Shown here: positions 23,606 to 32,726 of the stretch, piece by piece | Numbering within the stretch: the first letter of the stretch is position 1 | Layout: the number at the start of each line of letters is the position of its first letter | Assembly (NCBI RefSeq): GCF_022478115.1 | Contig: NZ_JAKGSC010000001.1 | Coordinates: 1 to 64,000 of the forward strand | DNA: 64,000 nt | Source of the DNA: Tenacibaculum aquimarinum | GTDB taxonomy: Bacteria > Bacteroidota > Bacteroidia > Flavobacteriales > Flavobacteriaceae | Direction: 5' to 3' | Notes under the pieces: generated by a model | Seen by the model: only the letters and a program-made list of their open reading frames with translations | What the model was told of the DNA's origin: nothing | The model's database searches: none | Made by a program: the position numbers and the translations under genes

Positions 23606-25144
23606 TTAATTCGTAATTTCTATACTTACAGGTATTACTTCCTTAAGTTGGTAAGATGAGTTACTTACTTTTGCTTTTATATCGTAAAAAGTAATCATAT
23701 CTCCTCTTCTGGCTTTTGAAATTAAACTAGCAGCCTTAGCATTTAGTTGAGAGCCACTAACATTTGCTGTTAATTGTCCTGGAACTTTAACTTTGAAGCT
23801 TAATACTTGTAATTTTAAATCGAATAAAAAATCTGGTAAACCTGCAGAAATTTGAGCTCTTGAAGCACTACTTTTTGGCATTCTTACAACACCTGTTTTA
23901 CCTCTTACCATTCCCATTGCGGCTGGTATATCTTTTATTCTAAACTTTTTATTTGAACTTACTGGTGTACCATCTGGCAATTTACCTGAAACTCTAATTG
24001 TTACATCACTTCCACCTGCTCCTGTTGGACGCATGTTGTATTTACTTCCTGAACCTTTAGTTAAACCTGGTGCAGAAGCATTTACTTTATTTGTAGGTAT
24101 TCCTGGAATAGAAATAGTCATTGGGTTTGTTAACCCTTTATAAACTACATTCATTTTATCCGCAGAAATTACCGCTTCATTTGGTTTTGGAATTACAGCG
24201 TAAGAACCTTTAATTGGAATTTTAACTAGAGAATCTCCTTCTCTAAACATAAACTCACCTTTTATATCGTGATCTCCTACTCCTCCAGTTGGTCCGTCTA
24301 AAATAACTTGACCTGCCTGAATTTTAGATTTATCAACATCCTTACCATTTAAAACAACTCTTTCAGCTGTTAAGTTTGGATCGTTTTTACCTAATACAAT
24401 TTTTCCTGATAATTTTTCTCCTGCATAATATGCGTTCTTGTCAAAAACCACCATTGCATCGTAGTTTGTCATAGAAACTGCAGCTGATAACTCTTGTGTT
24501 AGCAATGCAGATAAAGCATCTGCTTCAGTAGCTTTAATATCTGCTTGCATTTGAGTTAACTTAGTTACAGAAGCTATTAAAGGAAAACCTTCAAAATGAT
24601 AATTTAACCAGTTTTTTGTTACTCCTTCACTATCGGTAACATCAGTAGTTTCAAAACGAGAAGATACTACACCAGCTAATTCTCTTTTTCCTAAAATTTT
24701 AACTGTTTCATTACGATAGTTGTTAACTTTAGATAAAAATTCTTGACCGTTAGGTGAAGTTTTTCCTCCTTGAAAGAAGTATTCATCTAAAAAGTCTGGT
24801 TTATCCATTTCTTCGTAAGCAGATTTATCTTCAACATCTGAAGTCATTTCTCCTTTTAATCCTTCTAAATAATTATAAAGATCGTCAGACATAGTTCTTA
24901 TACTATCTGTCTTTCTTTTTGCATCACCATATTGCTTAGCTTGTTCAGAAGCTTTCAATTTTAATGCATCATAAGAAGCTGCATTACTCTTTTCAGCTCT
25001 AGTATTAGAGTCTGCTATTTTTTTATTCATTAATCCAAATGCAGAAAGAACTTCTTTACTCATATTCATTGCTAACATTGCAATAAAAACAAGATACATC
25101 AAGTTAATCATTTTCTGCCTTGGAGATAATTTTCCGCCTGCCAT
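23606..25144 (-). CDS. gldM: Gliding motility / type IX secretion motor protein GldM
   Basis: The 512-residue protein has one N-terminal membrane helix (about 9-30, MINLMYLVFIAMLAMNM) and a long periplasmic part of four domains. The helical first domain includes an NSxxY-like coiled segment, and the last beta domains include GLTNPMTISIPGI. GldM pairs with GldL to form the proton-driven T9SS motor that reaches the GldKN ring. Length and order match characterised operons. It begins 45 bases after the gldL stop. Confidence 0.97.
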   Translation of the reverse strand: MAGGKLSPRQKMINLMYLVFIAMLAMNMSKEVLSAFGLMNKKIADSNTRAEKSNAASYDALKLKASEQAKQYGDAKRKTDSIRTMSDDLYNYLEGLKGEMTSDVEDKSAYEEMDKPDFLDEYFFQGGKTSPNGQEFLSKVNNYRNETVKILGKRELAGVVSSRFETTDVTDSEGVTKNWLNYHFEGFPLIASVTKLTQMQADIKATEADALSALLTQELSAAVSMTNYDAMVVFDKNAYYAGEKLSGKIVLGKNDPNLTAERVVLNGKDVDKSKIQAGQVILDGPTGGVGDHDIKGEFMFREGDSLVKIPIKGSYAVIPKPNEAVISADKMNVVYKGLTNPMTISIPGIPTNKVNASAPGLTKGSGSKYNMRPTGAGGSDVTIRVSGKLPDGTPVSSNKKFRIKDIPAAMGMVRGKTGVVRMPKSSASRAQISAGLPDFLFDLKLQVLSFKVKVPGQLTANVSGSQLNAKAASLISKARRGDMITFYDIKAKVSNSSYQLKEVIPVSIEITN

Positions 25145-25189
25145 ATTAATTAGTTTTTTTTAGTTAAAATTAGTTGAACTAATTAATTA

Positions 25190-25822
25190 TTATTTAGACA
25201 TTGCTGATAACATACCACCGTAAACTCCATTTAATGAAGATAAGTTAGTTGCTAAAGAATCCATTTGTTCTTGTAAACGAGAAGCATTTGCTACCATTTC
25301 AGAATTTAACTCTGATTGCTTTTGGGCAGATTCAACTTGGTTTACATATAAGCTATTTAATTGCTCCATCTTAACCGCAGCTAAAGACATTTGCTCGTTA
25401 TATTTATTTGTTGAAGAAACAGTTTCTGATGCAGAAGTTAATCCTTGTGCAGCATTTTCAAAGTTCTTAATTCCATCTCCTAAACGAGACATTAAACCTG
25501 CATCTAATTTTGCTTCAGAAAGCATGTTATCTAATTTTTGAGATAATAAACTTTGTGCATCAGCTGGAGATGCATCTCCACTTAAAGATGAACTTTCTGC
25601 TCCTGCTAATTCTGGGTATACTTTGGTCCAATCTAAATCATCCTCAACTGGTTCAAAAGCTGATATAAAGAATACAATTGCTTCTACTATCATACCTACC
25701 ATTAACACTTCGTTACCATAAGGCCAGTGTAAAATTTTAAATAAAGCTCCTAAAATTACTACTGCAGCTCCGATACCGTAAGCCATGTTAAATAATTTCT
25801 TAGTTGATTTTGATTGTGCCAT
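25190..25822 (-). CDS. gldL: Gliding motility / type IX secretion motor protein GldL
   Basis: The 210-residue protein has two N-terminal membrane helices (about 13-31 and 37-56). They are joined by the conserved KILHWPYGNEV turn, and the second contains intramembrane E47 (MIVEAIVFF), in line with the charged residue needed for proton flow in GldL. The remainder is a cytoplasmic coiled region rich in Ser, Gln and Leu. It forms the inner-membrane motor with GldM. Confidence 0.96.
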   Translation of the reverse strand: MAQSKSTKKLFNMAYGIGAAVVILGALFKILHWPYGNEVLMVGMIVEAIVFFISAFEPVEDDLDWTKVYPELAGAESSSLSGDASPADAQSLLSQKLDNMLSEAKLDAGLMSRLGDGIKNFENAAQGLTSASETVSSTNKYNEQMSLAAVKMEQLNSLYVNQVESAQKQSELNSEMVANASRLQEQMDSLATNLSSLNGVYGGMLSAMSK

Positions 25823-25874
25823 AATTTTTTTCTTTTAATTAAGGGTTTAAAATATTAAAGTTTGATTATTAAAT

Positions 25875-27242
25875 TTAATTCTTTTTAGTTCCAAGGTAAT
25901 CTTGAACTGTTCTAAAACCGATATAACTTCTTGCTGTATCAGAATATTCCCAATCACGAGAACCTACCTCTAAGAAATAAGCTACATCTTTCCATGAACC
26001 TCCACGAATTATTTTCTTTTTATTTTCTCTGTTTTCTACATTTGGATTCATAGTAGAACCCATATAGTAAGACATTTGATTGTAACCAGTTGCAGTCCAT
26101 TCTGCTACATTACCAGACATATTATACAAACCATATTCGTTTGCATTGTATGATTTTGCTTCTACTGTGTATAAAGCTCCATCTGCTGCATAATCTCCTC
26201 TTACTGGTTTAAAGTTTGCTAAGAAACAACCTTGGTCGCTCGTTGTACTTGGACCTCCCCAAGGATATTTTGCGTATTTTAAACCTCCACGTGCAGCATA
26301 TTCCCATTCTGCTTCTGTTGGCAATCTAAATCCTGGTACACTTCCTAACTTTTTTCTTGAACTTTGGTAAGCGTTTTTAATTTTTGTTCTCCAATTACAA
26401 AATGCTCTTGCTTGATCCCAAGTAACACCAACTACTGGGTATTCTTCATAAGCTTGGTGAGCGAAGTATTCTTGGTGCATTGGATCATTATAAGAATAAT
26501 TGAAATCCTTTATCCAAACTGTTGTATCTGGAAAAACATTTACAGCTTCATGCTTTAAGAAGTTTTTTCTACTTTTTCCTTTACGTGCAGCTTCTTCATT
26601 ATCAAACCAAGAAAAACGATATTCTAAATACTTTGTATTAAAAGTTCTAACTCCATTTAAAGCTTCGTCTCTTTTAATATATAATGAGTCCATAACCTCT
26701 ACATAATCTGCATCTGGATATTCATTTTTATCCCAAAGTAATTCTTCTTCCCAATTTAATGGTTTTAAAGAATCTAACCCTTCACCTAAATCATAATAGT
26801 TTTCTATCATGTATTTTTGATAAGCTGTTTGGTTTGTTGTGTCTGCAGATGCAAACGCATAACGTTGTATACCTGTAGCATCATCTCCTTCTACACCAGA
26901 GTCTCCTCCAACTGCAAATTCTGCTTGGTATGCTAACTTAGTTCTAGTAATAGAATCTCTAACCCAGTAAACAAATTGTTTGTATTCACTATTTGTTATT
27001 TCAGTTTCATCCATATAATATGGCTGAACCGTAACTGTTCTTGTTGGAGCATTCATAGTTGCTAATGGGTCTTCATCTTGTTTTCCCATAGTAAAAGATC
27101 CTCCTGGAATTAATGTCATTCCTAAAGGCTTCTCTGCAAACCATTTTCTTTTAGATTTAACACCTACAAGTTCTCCTCTATCGTTAGAGCCACAACTGTA
27201 AATAAATGCTATTAGTACTGCAAATACTGCGATTTTCTTCAT
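25875..27242 (-). CDS. gldK: Gliding motility / type IX secretion lipoprotein GldK
   Basis: The start at 27242 gives a proper lipoprotein signal (MKKIAVFAVLIAFIYSCGSN, lipidated Cys17); an in-frame ATG 21 bases upstream would only add charged residues. The 455-residue product has a formylglycine-generating-enzyme-like domain (IPGGSFTMGKQDED, EYPVVGVTWDQARAFCNWR, RLPTEAEWEYAARGG, GNVAEWTATGYN, RGGSWKD). GldK/PorK is an outer-membrane lipoprotein that forms the ring with GldN; the FGE-like fold is structural in this family. First gene of gldKLMN. Confidence 0.96.
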   Translation of the reverse strand: MKKIAVFAVLIAFIYSCGSNDRGELVGVKSKRKWFAEKPLGMTLIPGGSFTMGKQDEDPLATMNAPTRTVTVQPYYMDETEITNSEYKQFVYWVRDSITRTKLAYQAEFAVGGDSGVEGDDATGIQRYAFASADTTNQTAYQKYMIENYYDLGEGLDSLKPLNWEEELLWDKNEYPDADYVEVMDSLYIKRDEALNGVRTFNTKYLEYRFSWFDNEEAARKGKSRKNFLKHEAVNVFPDTTVWIKDFNYSYNDPMHQEYFAHQAYEEYPVVGVTWDQARAFCNWRTKIKNAYQSSRKKLGSVPGFRLPTEAEWEYAARGGLKYAKYPWGGPSTTSDQGCFLANFKPVRGDYAADGALYTVEAKSYNANEYGLYNMSGNVAEWTATGYNQMSYYMGSTMNPNVENRENKKKIIRGGSWKDVAYFLEVGSRDWEYSDTARSYIGFRTVQDYLGTKKN

Positions 27243-27321
27243 ATTACTTCTATATCTTTTCAAAAAAGTCTGTAAACCTATTATTTTTTTAACTAAAAAA
27301 CAACGTTTTTTGTTAGTCTTT

Positions 27322-28479
27322 TTATATTTTTTTTAGAGCTTTAAACCATCTATCAGGAATTTTTTGTGCTATTGCTTCTTTATAATCCTGATATGTACAT
27401 GGTATTAACGCATGTCTTTTGTATTTATTATTTGTAATTAAATTTATTTCCATCCACCAACGACCGCTCTTATCGCTTTTATAAAAGTTAATTGGATCAT
27501 CATCTTCTAATAAAACAGTGAATTTTTGATAACTCTCTTTGGTTGAATATGGATAATCTTTTGCCCTAAAATTCACTCCTTCAATAAAATACCAAATAAT
27601 TTGGGCTATTAAATGCGCTGTTTGAAAATTAGCATCGTGTTTAGAATTATACTCATAAACTCCAAATGACGTTACTTTATCACTTATTCCTGCATAACGT
27701 GCAATGGCACAAATTTCTTCACCATAAAAACCATTGGGCGACGCATTATTATTGGCAGGAGCTTCACTTTGACGGATACTTCCAATATCAATTGAAACAA
27801 TATCTGCATCTCTCATTATTGGTTCAACTAAAGTTATATCTTTAACCTTACCCAAACGATATGCATCAAAAAACATATTTTCTAACAATTCTAATTCTTC
27901 CTGTGAATTAAAATATGTTTGATAACCAATATTACTATAATTAAACAAATTATTAGGCTGTTGCATAATAATTTTACTTAAAAAAGAAGTTGATGTTAAT
28001 TCATCTTCAAGTGTACCAATATCAAAACGACTATCAACAGAAACTAAATTTACGGTTTGCTCTAAAACATCATATGCTCTATAGTTTGCAAATGTAAGAT
28101 CTTGGCTTCCTCCAATAATTACTGGTATTATATCATTTTTTAACAAATGAGAAATAATTTCTCTAACCGCAAAATAAGTATCTTTTACTGTATTTCCTTT
28201 TTGAACATTTCCTAAATCTGCAATTGCTGCATTCCATTTTCCTGGAAATAATTGATATAAATGTTTTCTAATATTGTGTAAATTTTCGCCACATCCAATA
28301 TTATCTTCTGCATTTCTATCTTCTTGCACACCAAAAATGGCGATTTTAACATCGTCTAATTCTGGAAAACCATCCTGCTGAGAGTGAATAGTAATATTAT
28401 TTCCCAAAGCCTGATCTGACTGCAACACAAGATGTGCTACAACAGTTTCTTTTACAGGTGATAAAAAATCTGCAATCAT
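27322..28479 (-). CDS. Ureohydrolase (arginase/formimidoylglutamase)-fold protein with degraded metal site
   Basis: The 385-residue protein aligns by eye with the arginase fold: GVQEDRNAEDN, IPVIIGGSQDLTF, LVSVDSRFDIGT, ADIVSIDIGSIRQSEA and the C-terminal ICAIARYAG. In active enzymes the manganese ligands lie in GGxH, DxHxD and SxDxD. Here they read GGSQ (Q126), D149-S-R151-F-D153 and S-I-D231-I-G233, so three of six ligands are missing. Hydrolase activity is therefore doubtful, although flavobacterial relatives are commonly labelled formimidoylglutamase. It lies 4 bases after topA and 79 bases before gldK, which suggests a conserved link with the secretion genes. Confidence 0.75.
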   Translation of the reverse strand: MIADFLSPVKETVVAHLVLQSDQALGNNITIHSQQDGFPELDDVKIAIFGVQEDRNAEDNIGCGENLHNIRKHLYQLFPGKWNAAIADLGNVQKGNTVKDTYFAVREIISHLLKNDIIPVIIGGSQDLTFANYRAYDVLEQTVNLVSVDSRFDIGTLEDELTSTSFLSKIIMQQPNNLFNYSNIGYQTYFNSQEELELLENMFFDAYRLGKVKDITLVEPIMRDADIVSIDIGSIRQSEAPANNNASPNGFYGEEICAIARYAGISDKVTSFGVYEYNSKHDANFQTAHLIAQIIWYFIEGVNFRAKDYPYSTKESYQKFTVLLEDDDPINFYKSDKSGRWWMEINLITNNKYKRHALIPCTYQDYKEAIAQKIPDRWFKALKKI

Positions 28480-28483
28480 TTAC

Positions 28484-30979
28484 TTATTTCTTTTTTGCTG
28501 TTTTTTTAGCTGGTGCTTTTTTCTTTGCTTTCTTTTTTGGTGTCTTAGCTTCAATCATTTTTACCGCTTCTTCTTTAGAAAGTTTTTCTATTTCAGTGGT
28601 TTTAGGTAACTCAATTTTAATTTTCCCTTTTAAAACGTTGAATCTTCCCCACCTTGCTTTTTCCACACGGATACCAACATCTTCCCAGTTATGGATTACT
28701 TTGTCGATTTCTTTTTGTTTTTTAACTTCAATTAATTCAACAATATCATCATCAGAAAGATTATCGAAATCGTATTTTTTATTAACGTTGATAAACATTG
28801 AGTTCCATTTTATAAATGGTCCAAAACGCCCAACACCTTTTTGTACTGGTAAATCTTCGTAATGATAAATTGGTGCGTCTGCTTTTTGTTTTGCTACAAT
28901 TAATTCTTGTGCTCTTGGCAAATCTACTTCCATAGGATTTTCTCCTTTATCAAGAGAAACAAACATGGTTCCAAAACGAATATATGGTCCAAAACGACCG
29001 TTAGAAACAATTACGTCTTCACCTTCATAAGAACCTAACGTTTTTGGAAGCAAGAATAACTCTAACGCTTCTTCCATAGTTATGGTTCCTAAATTCTGGT
29101 CTTTATTTAAACTTGCAAATACTTTCTCTTCATCTTCTGGCGCTCCAATTTGTGCAATTGGCCCAAATTTACCCAAACGTACTAATACCGTTTTTCCAGA
29201 TTCTGGGTGTTTTCCTAAGATGCGCTCTCCACTTTCTCTATCTGCATTTTCTTTAACATCTTCTACAGTTTCATGAAATTTAGTATAGAAACCTTTAATC
29301 ATTTCTATCCAATCTTCATCACCTTCAGAAATATCATCAAAAGAGTTTTCTACTTTAGCTGTAAATCCGAAATCTAAAATATTAGAGAAATTAGCAACTA
29401 AAAAGTCGTTTACAATGTTCCCAATATCAGTTGGAACTAATTTGTTTTTATTAGATCCTGTTTTTTCGGTTAAGGTTTGACTTTTTACAGTTCCGGCAGT
29501 TAAAATCATCTGCTCGTAACCTCTTTCTACACCTTCATCTTCACCTTTTTCTACATAACCTCTTCTTTGAACAGTAGAAATTGTTGGCGCATATGTAGAC
29601 GGACGTCCAATACCCAATTCTTCTAATTGCTTAACTAAAGAAGCCTCTGTAAAACGGTAAGGTGGACTTGTAAATCTTTGTGTTGCATTTATAAAAGTAT
29701 AATCTAATGCTTCTCCTATTTTTAAATTCGGCAACATTCCTGCTTGCTCTTCATCTTCGTTATCATTTCCTTCTAAATATACTTTAAGGAAACCATCAAA
29801 CTTTATCATTTCTCCGTTTGCAGTAAAGATTTTTGCGTTTTCAGAATTTTCAATCTTAAAATTGGTTCTTTCTAATTGCGCATCACTCATTTGAGAAGCT
29901 AATGTTCTTTTCCAAATTAAATTATACAATCTAGTTTGATCATATTCAGTATCAATAGAATGCATTTTCATATTTGTAGGTCTAATAGCTTCGTGAGCTT
30001 CTTGAGCACCTTTTGCTTTCGACTTAAAAACACGTTGTTTACTATATTCTTTTCCGTAATAATTTGTAATTTCTTCTTCAGCAGCATTTCTTGCATCTAC
30101 AGATAAGTTCACACTATCTGTTCTCATATAAGTAATTAAACCGGCTTCATACAAACGTTGTGCAACTTGCATTGTCTTGGCAACAGGAAAACCTAATTTC
30201 CTTGATGCTTCTTGTTGTAAAGTTGATGTTGTAAATGGTGCTGCTGGAGATTTCTTTGCGGGTTTTTTTGTTAAATCTGCAATAGAAAAATCTGCATTAG
30301 CACAAGACTCTAAGAAGCTTTCTGCTGCTTTTTTAGAATCGAAATTTTTAGGAATAGCTGCTTTAAACTTCTTTCCTTCGTTATTAGAAAACTCAGCAAC
30401 TACTTTATAATGTGTTTCTGAAGTAAACTCCTGAATACTTCTTTCTCTTTCTACTATTAAACGTACAGCAACAGACTGAACTCTACCTGCAGATAAACCT
30501 CCTTTTACTTTACGCCATAAAACAGGCGATAATTCATAACCAACAAGTCTATCTAAAACTCTACGTGCTTGTTGTGCATTTACCATATTATAGTCTATAT
30601 CTCTTGGATTTTCGACTGCTTTTAAAATGGCATTTTTAGTAATCTCATGAAAAACAATACGTTTTGTATTTTCATCTTTAAGTTCTAATTGCTCTTTTAA
30701 ATGCCAAGCAATTGCTTCTCCCTCTCGATCCTCATCACTTGCTAACCAAACAGTTTCTGCTTTCTTTGCTAAGGTTTTTAATTTCTTAACTACTGGTTTC
30801 TTATCGTCGGAAACTATATATTTTGGACTAAAATCGCCATCAACATCAATACCTAATTCTTTGGAAGGTAAATCTGCAATATGTCCATAACTAGACTCTA
30901 CTTGAAAATCTTTTCCAAGAAATTTCTCAATGGTTTTTGCTTTTGCTGGTGACTCTACTATAACTAAATTCTTTGCCAT
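28484..30979 (-). CDS. topA: DNA topoisomerase I (type IA)
   Basis: The start at 30979 gives the usual MAKNLVIVESPAKAKTIEKF; the extra four codons of a longer frame are unlikely. The 831-residue product has the TOPRIM domain (SDEDREGEAIAWHL), the central catalytic domain with GLITYMRTDSVNLS (active-site Tyr) and AHEAIRPTN, and repeated C-terminal TopA-type segments (LGKFGPIAQIG, NGRFGPYIRFG, VGRFGPFIKWN). The tail is Lys-rich and may bind DNA. The zinc-finger cysteines of the E. coli enzyme are absent, as is common in Bacteroidetes. It relaxes negative supercoils. Confidence 0.96.
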   Translation of the reverse strand: MAKNLVIVESPAKAKTIEKFLGKDFQVESSYGHIADLPSKELGIDVDGDFSPKYIVSDDKKPVVKKLKTLAKKAETVWLASDEDREGEAIAWHLKEQLELKDENTKRIVFHEITKNAILKAVENPRDIDYNMVNAQQARRVLDRLVGYELSPVLWRKVKGGLSAGRVQSVAVRLIVERERSIQEFTSETHYKVVAEFSNNEGKKFKAAIPKNFDSKKAAESFLESCANADFSIADLTKKPAKKSPAAPFTTSTLQQEASRKLGFPVAKTMQVAQRLYEAGLITYMRTDSVNLSVDARNAAEEEITNYYGKEYSKQRVFKSKAKGAQEAHEAIRPTNMKMHSIDTEYDQTRLYNLIWKRTLASQMSDAQLERTNFKIENSENAKIFTANGEMIKFDGFLKVYLEGNDNEDEEQAGMLPNLKIGEALDYTFINATQRFTSPPYRFTEASLVKQLEELGIGRPSTYAPTISTVQRRGYVEKGEDEGVERGYEQMILTAGTVKSQTLTEKTGSNKNKLVPTDIGNIVNDFLVANFSNILDFGFTAKVENSFDDISEGDEDWIEMIKGFYTKFHETVEDVKENADRESGERILGKHPESGKTVLVRLGKFGPIAQIGAPEDEEKVFASLNKDQNLGTITMEEALELFLLPKTLGSYEGEDVIVSNGRFGPYIRFGTMFVSLDKGENPMEVDLPRAQELIVAKQKADAPIYHYEDLPVQKGVGRFGPFIKWNSMFINVNKKYDFDNLSDDDIVELIEVKKQKEIDKVIHNWEDVGIRVEKARWGRFNVLKGKIKIELPKTTEIEKLSKEEAVKMIEAKTPKKKAKKKAPAKKTAKKK

Positions 30980-31122
30980 AAATCTTTTCAATTATCAATA
31001 TCTTACACCTTATATATATGATGTAATGAGTTTGCAAAAGTAGAACGTTTTTTTTAAAAACAAATTTTTTATTCCATTTTAAGGTGTTTTTAATGGAAAA
31101 ATACCCGTTAATATTCTGCCAA

Positions 31123-31157
31123 TTTGTCACAATCCTTATATTTTGGTTGTATATTTG
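31123..31157 (+). promoter_or_regulatory. Bacteroidetes-type promoter of miaB
   Basis: TTTG at 31123-31126 and TATATTTG at 31150-31157 (TAnnTTTG) are 23 bases apart, the long end of the accepted range. The -7 box lies 28 bases before the ATG at 31186. The promoter sits inside the apparent upstream extension of the frame, which argues against the earlier start at 31084. Confidence 0.65.
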
Positions 31158-31185
31158 CCTTCTATTTTACACGAATAAAGTACAC

Positions 31186-32643
31186 ATGGAACCGATTGAA
31201 AAAGTAATTGATGAAAGAGTGCAAGGTAAAGCACTTACTACTGAGCATAAAGATGGAAATACTAAAAAGCTTTTTATAGAAAGTTATGGTTGTCAAATGA
31301 ATATGAACGACAGTGAAATTGTTGCTTCTATTCTTTCTGACCAAGGTTTTAACACCACTCAAATTTTAGAAGAAGCCGATTTAGTTTTGGTAAACACTTG
31401 TTCTATTAGAGAAAAAGCCGAAACTACTGTAAGAAAACGTTTGCAAAAATATAATAGAGTAAAAAAAGAGTCTAACAAAAACATGAAAGTTGGTGTTTTA
31501 GGCTGTATGGCAGAACGTTTAAAAGAAAAATTTTTAGAAGAAGAAAAGATTGTAGATTTAGTAGTTGGTCCAGATGCTTATAGAGATATTCCAAATCTTT
31601 TAGAAGAAATTGACGCAGGTAGAGATGCCGTAAATGTGATACTTTCTAAAGACGAAACTTATGGAGACGTTTCTCCTGTTCGCTTAAACTCTAACGGAGT
31701 TTCTGCATTTGTTTCTATTACGCGTGGTTGCGATAATATGTGTACATTTTGCGTAGTTCCATTTACTCGTGGTAGAGAAAGAAGTAGAGATCCAAAGAGT
31801 ATTATTGAAGAAATAAGATCTATGGTTGATAAAAACTTCAAAGAAATTACACTACTTGGTCAAAACGTAGATTCTTATTTATGGTATGGCGGCGGATTAA
31901 AAAAAGATTTTAAAAAAGCCTCTGAATTAGCACAAGAAACAGCTGTAGAATTTGCAGAATTGTTAGATATGTGTGCTACAGAATTCCCAAAAACACGTTT
32001 TCGTTTTTCAACTTCTAATCCGCAGGATATGAGTTTAGACGTAATACATGTAATGGCAAAACATAAAAACGTTTGTAAATACCTACACTTACCTGTTCAA
32101 AGTGGTTCTAACGCAATGTTAAAAGCCATGAACAGACAACATACACGCGAAGAATACATGGAGTTGGTAGACAATATTTTTAAAATTGTTCCAGAAATGT
32201 CACTATCTCAAGATATGATTGTTGGTTTTTGTGGAGAAACAGAACAAGATCATCAAGACACCTTAGAGTTGTTGAGATACGTAAAATACGATTTCGGTTT
32301 TATGTTCACCTATTCTGAAAGACCAGGAACTTTAGCTGCCAAAAAAATGGCAGATGATGTACCAGAACCTGTTAAAAAACGTCGTTTACAAGAATTAATC
32401 GACTTACAACAAGAACACGCTTTATATAGAACACAACAACATTTAGGAAAGACGGAAGAATTTTTAATTGAAGGAACTTCTAAGAAAGATCCAAACCAAT
32501 GGAAAGCCAGAAATACCCAAAATACCGTTGCTGTTTTTGAAAAAGGAGACTATAAATTAGGTGATTTTGTAATGGTGAAAATTGAAGATTGCACTTCAGC
32601 AACCTTAAAAGGAACTGTTGTTGGATATTCTGATAATAATTAA
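31186..32643 (+). CDS. miaB: tRNA-2-methylthio-N6-dimethylallyladenosine synthase MiaB
   Basis: The 485-residue enzyme adds the methylthio group at A37 of tRNAs. The start at 31186 (MEPIEKVIDERV) is preferred; the open frame reaches back 34 codons, but those overlap the promoter. The UPF0004 domain carries cluster-binding cysteines in ESYGCQMNMND, NTCSIREKA and GCMAERL. The radical-SAM motif is CDNMCTFC, and a TRAM domain (about 415-480) closes the protein. First gene of a plus-strand unit running to secG. Confidence 0.96.
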   Translation: MEPIEKVIDERVQGKALTTEHKDGNTKKLFIESYGCQMNMNDSEIVASILSDQGFNTTQILEEADLVLVNTCSIREKAETTVRKRLQKYNRVKKESNKNMKVGVLGCMAERLKEKFLEEEKIVDLVVGPDAYRDIPNLLEEIDAGRDAVNVILSKDETYGDVSPVRLNSNGVSAFVSITRGCDNMCTFCVVPFTRGRERSRDPKSIIEEIRSMVDKNFKEITLLGQNVDSYLWYGGGLKKDFKKASELAQETAVEFAELLDMCATEFPKTRFRFSTSNPQDMSLDVIHVMAKHKNVCKYLHLPVQSGSNAMLKAMNRQHTREEYMELVDNIFKIVPEMSLSQDMIVGFCGETEQDHQDTLELLRYVKYDFGFMFTYSERPGTLAAKKMADDVPEPVKKRRLQELIDLQQEHALYRTQQHLGKTEEFLIEGTSKKDPNQWKARNTQNTVAVFEKGDYKLGDFVMVKIEDCTSATLKGTVVGYSDNN

Positions 32644-32648
32644 TTTTT

Positions 32649-32712
32649 AGAAAAGAGAAGCAAGAGACAAGAACAAAGATCACCTCTTTTCTCTCTATTC
32701 TTTTTTCTCTAT
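32649..32712 (+). repeat. Purine-arm/pyrimidine-arm hairpin element, copy A
   Basis: AGAAAAGAG (32649-32657) pairs perfectly with CTCTTTTCT (32684-32692), followed by more pyrimidine-rich sequence with a TTTTTT run. It lies between miaB and the sigma-54 activator and may attenuate transcription. A related element is at 40735-40799. Confidence 0.5.
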
Positions 32713-32726
32713 TCTGAAGAAAAAAA

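Noticed and set aside
31084-31185. N-terminal hydrophobic extension of MiaB
   Set aside because: A good TTTG/TATATTTG promoter lies within it, and MiaB proteins do not carry a membrane leader.
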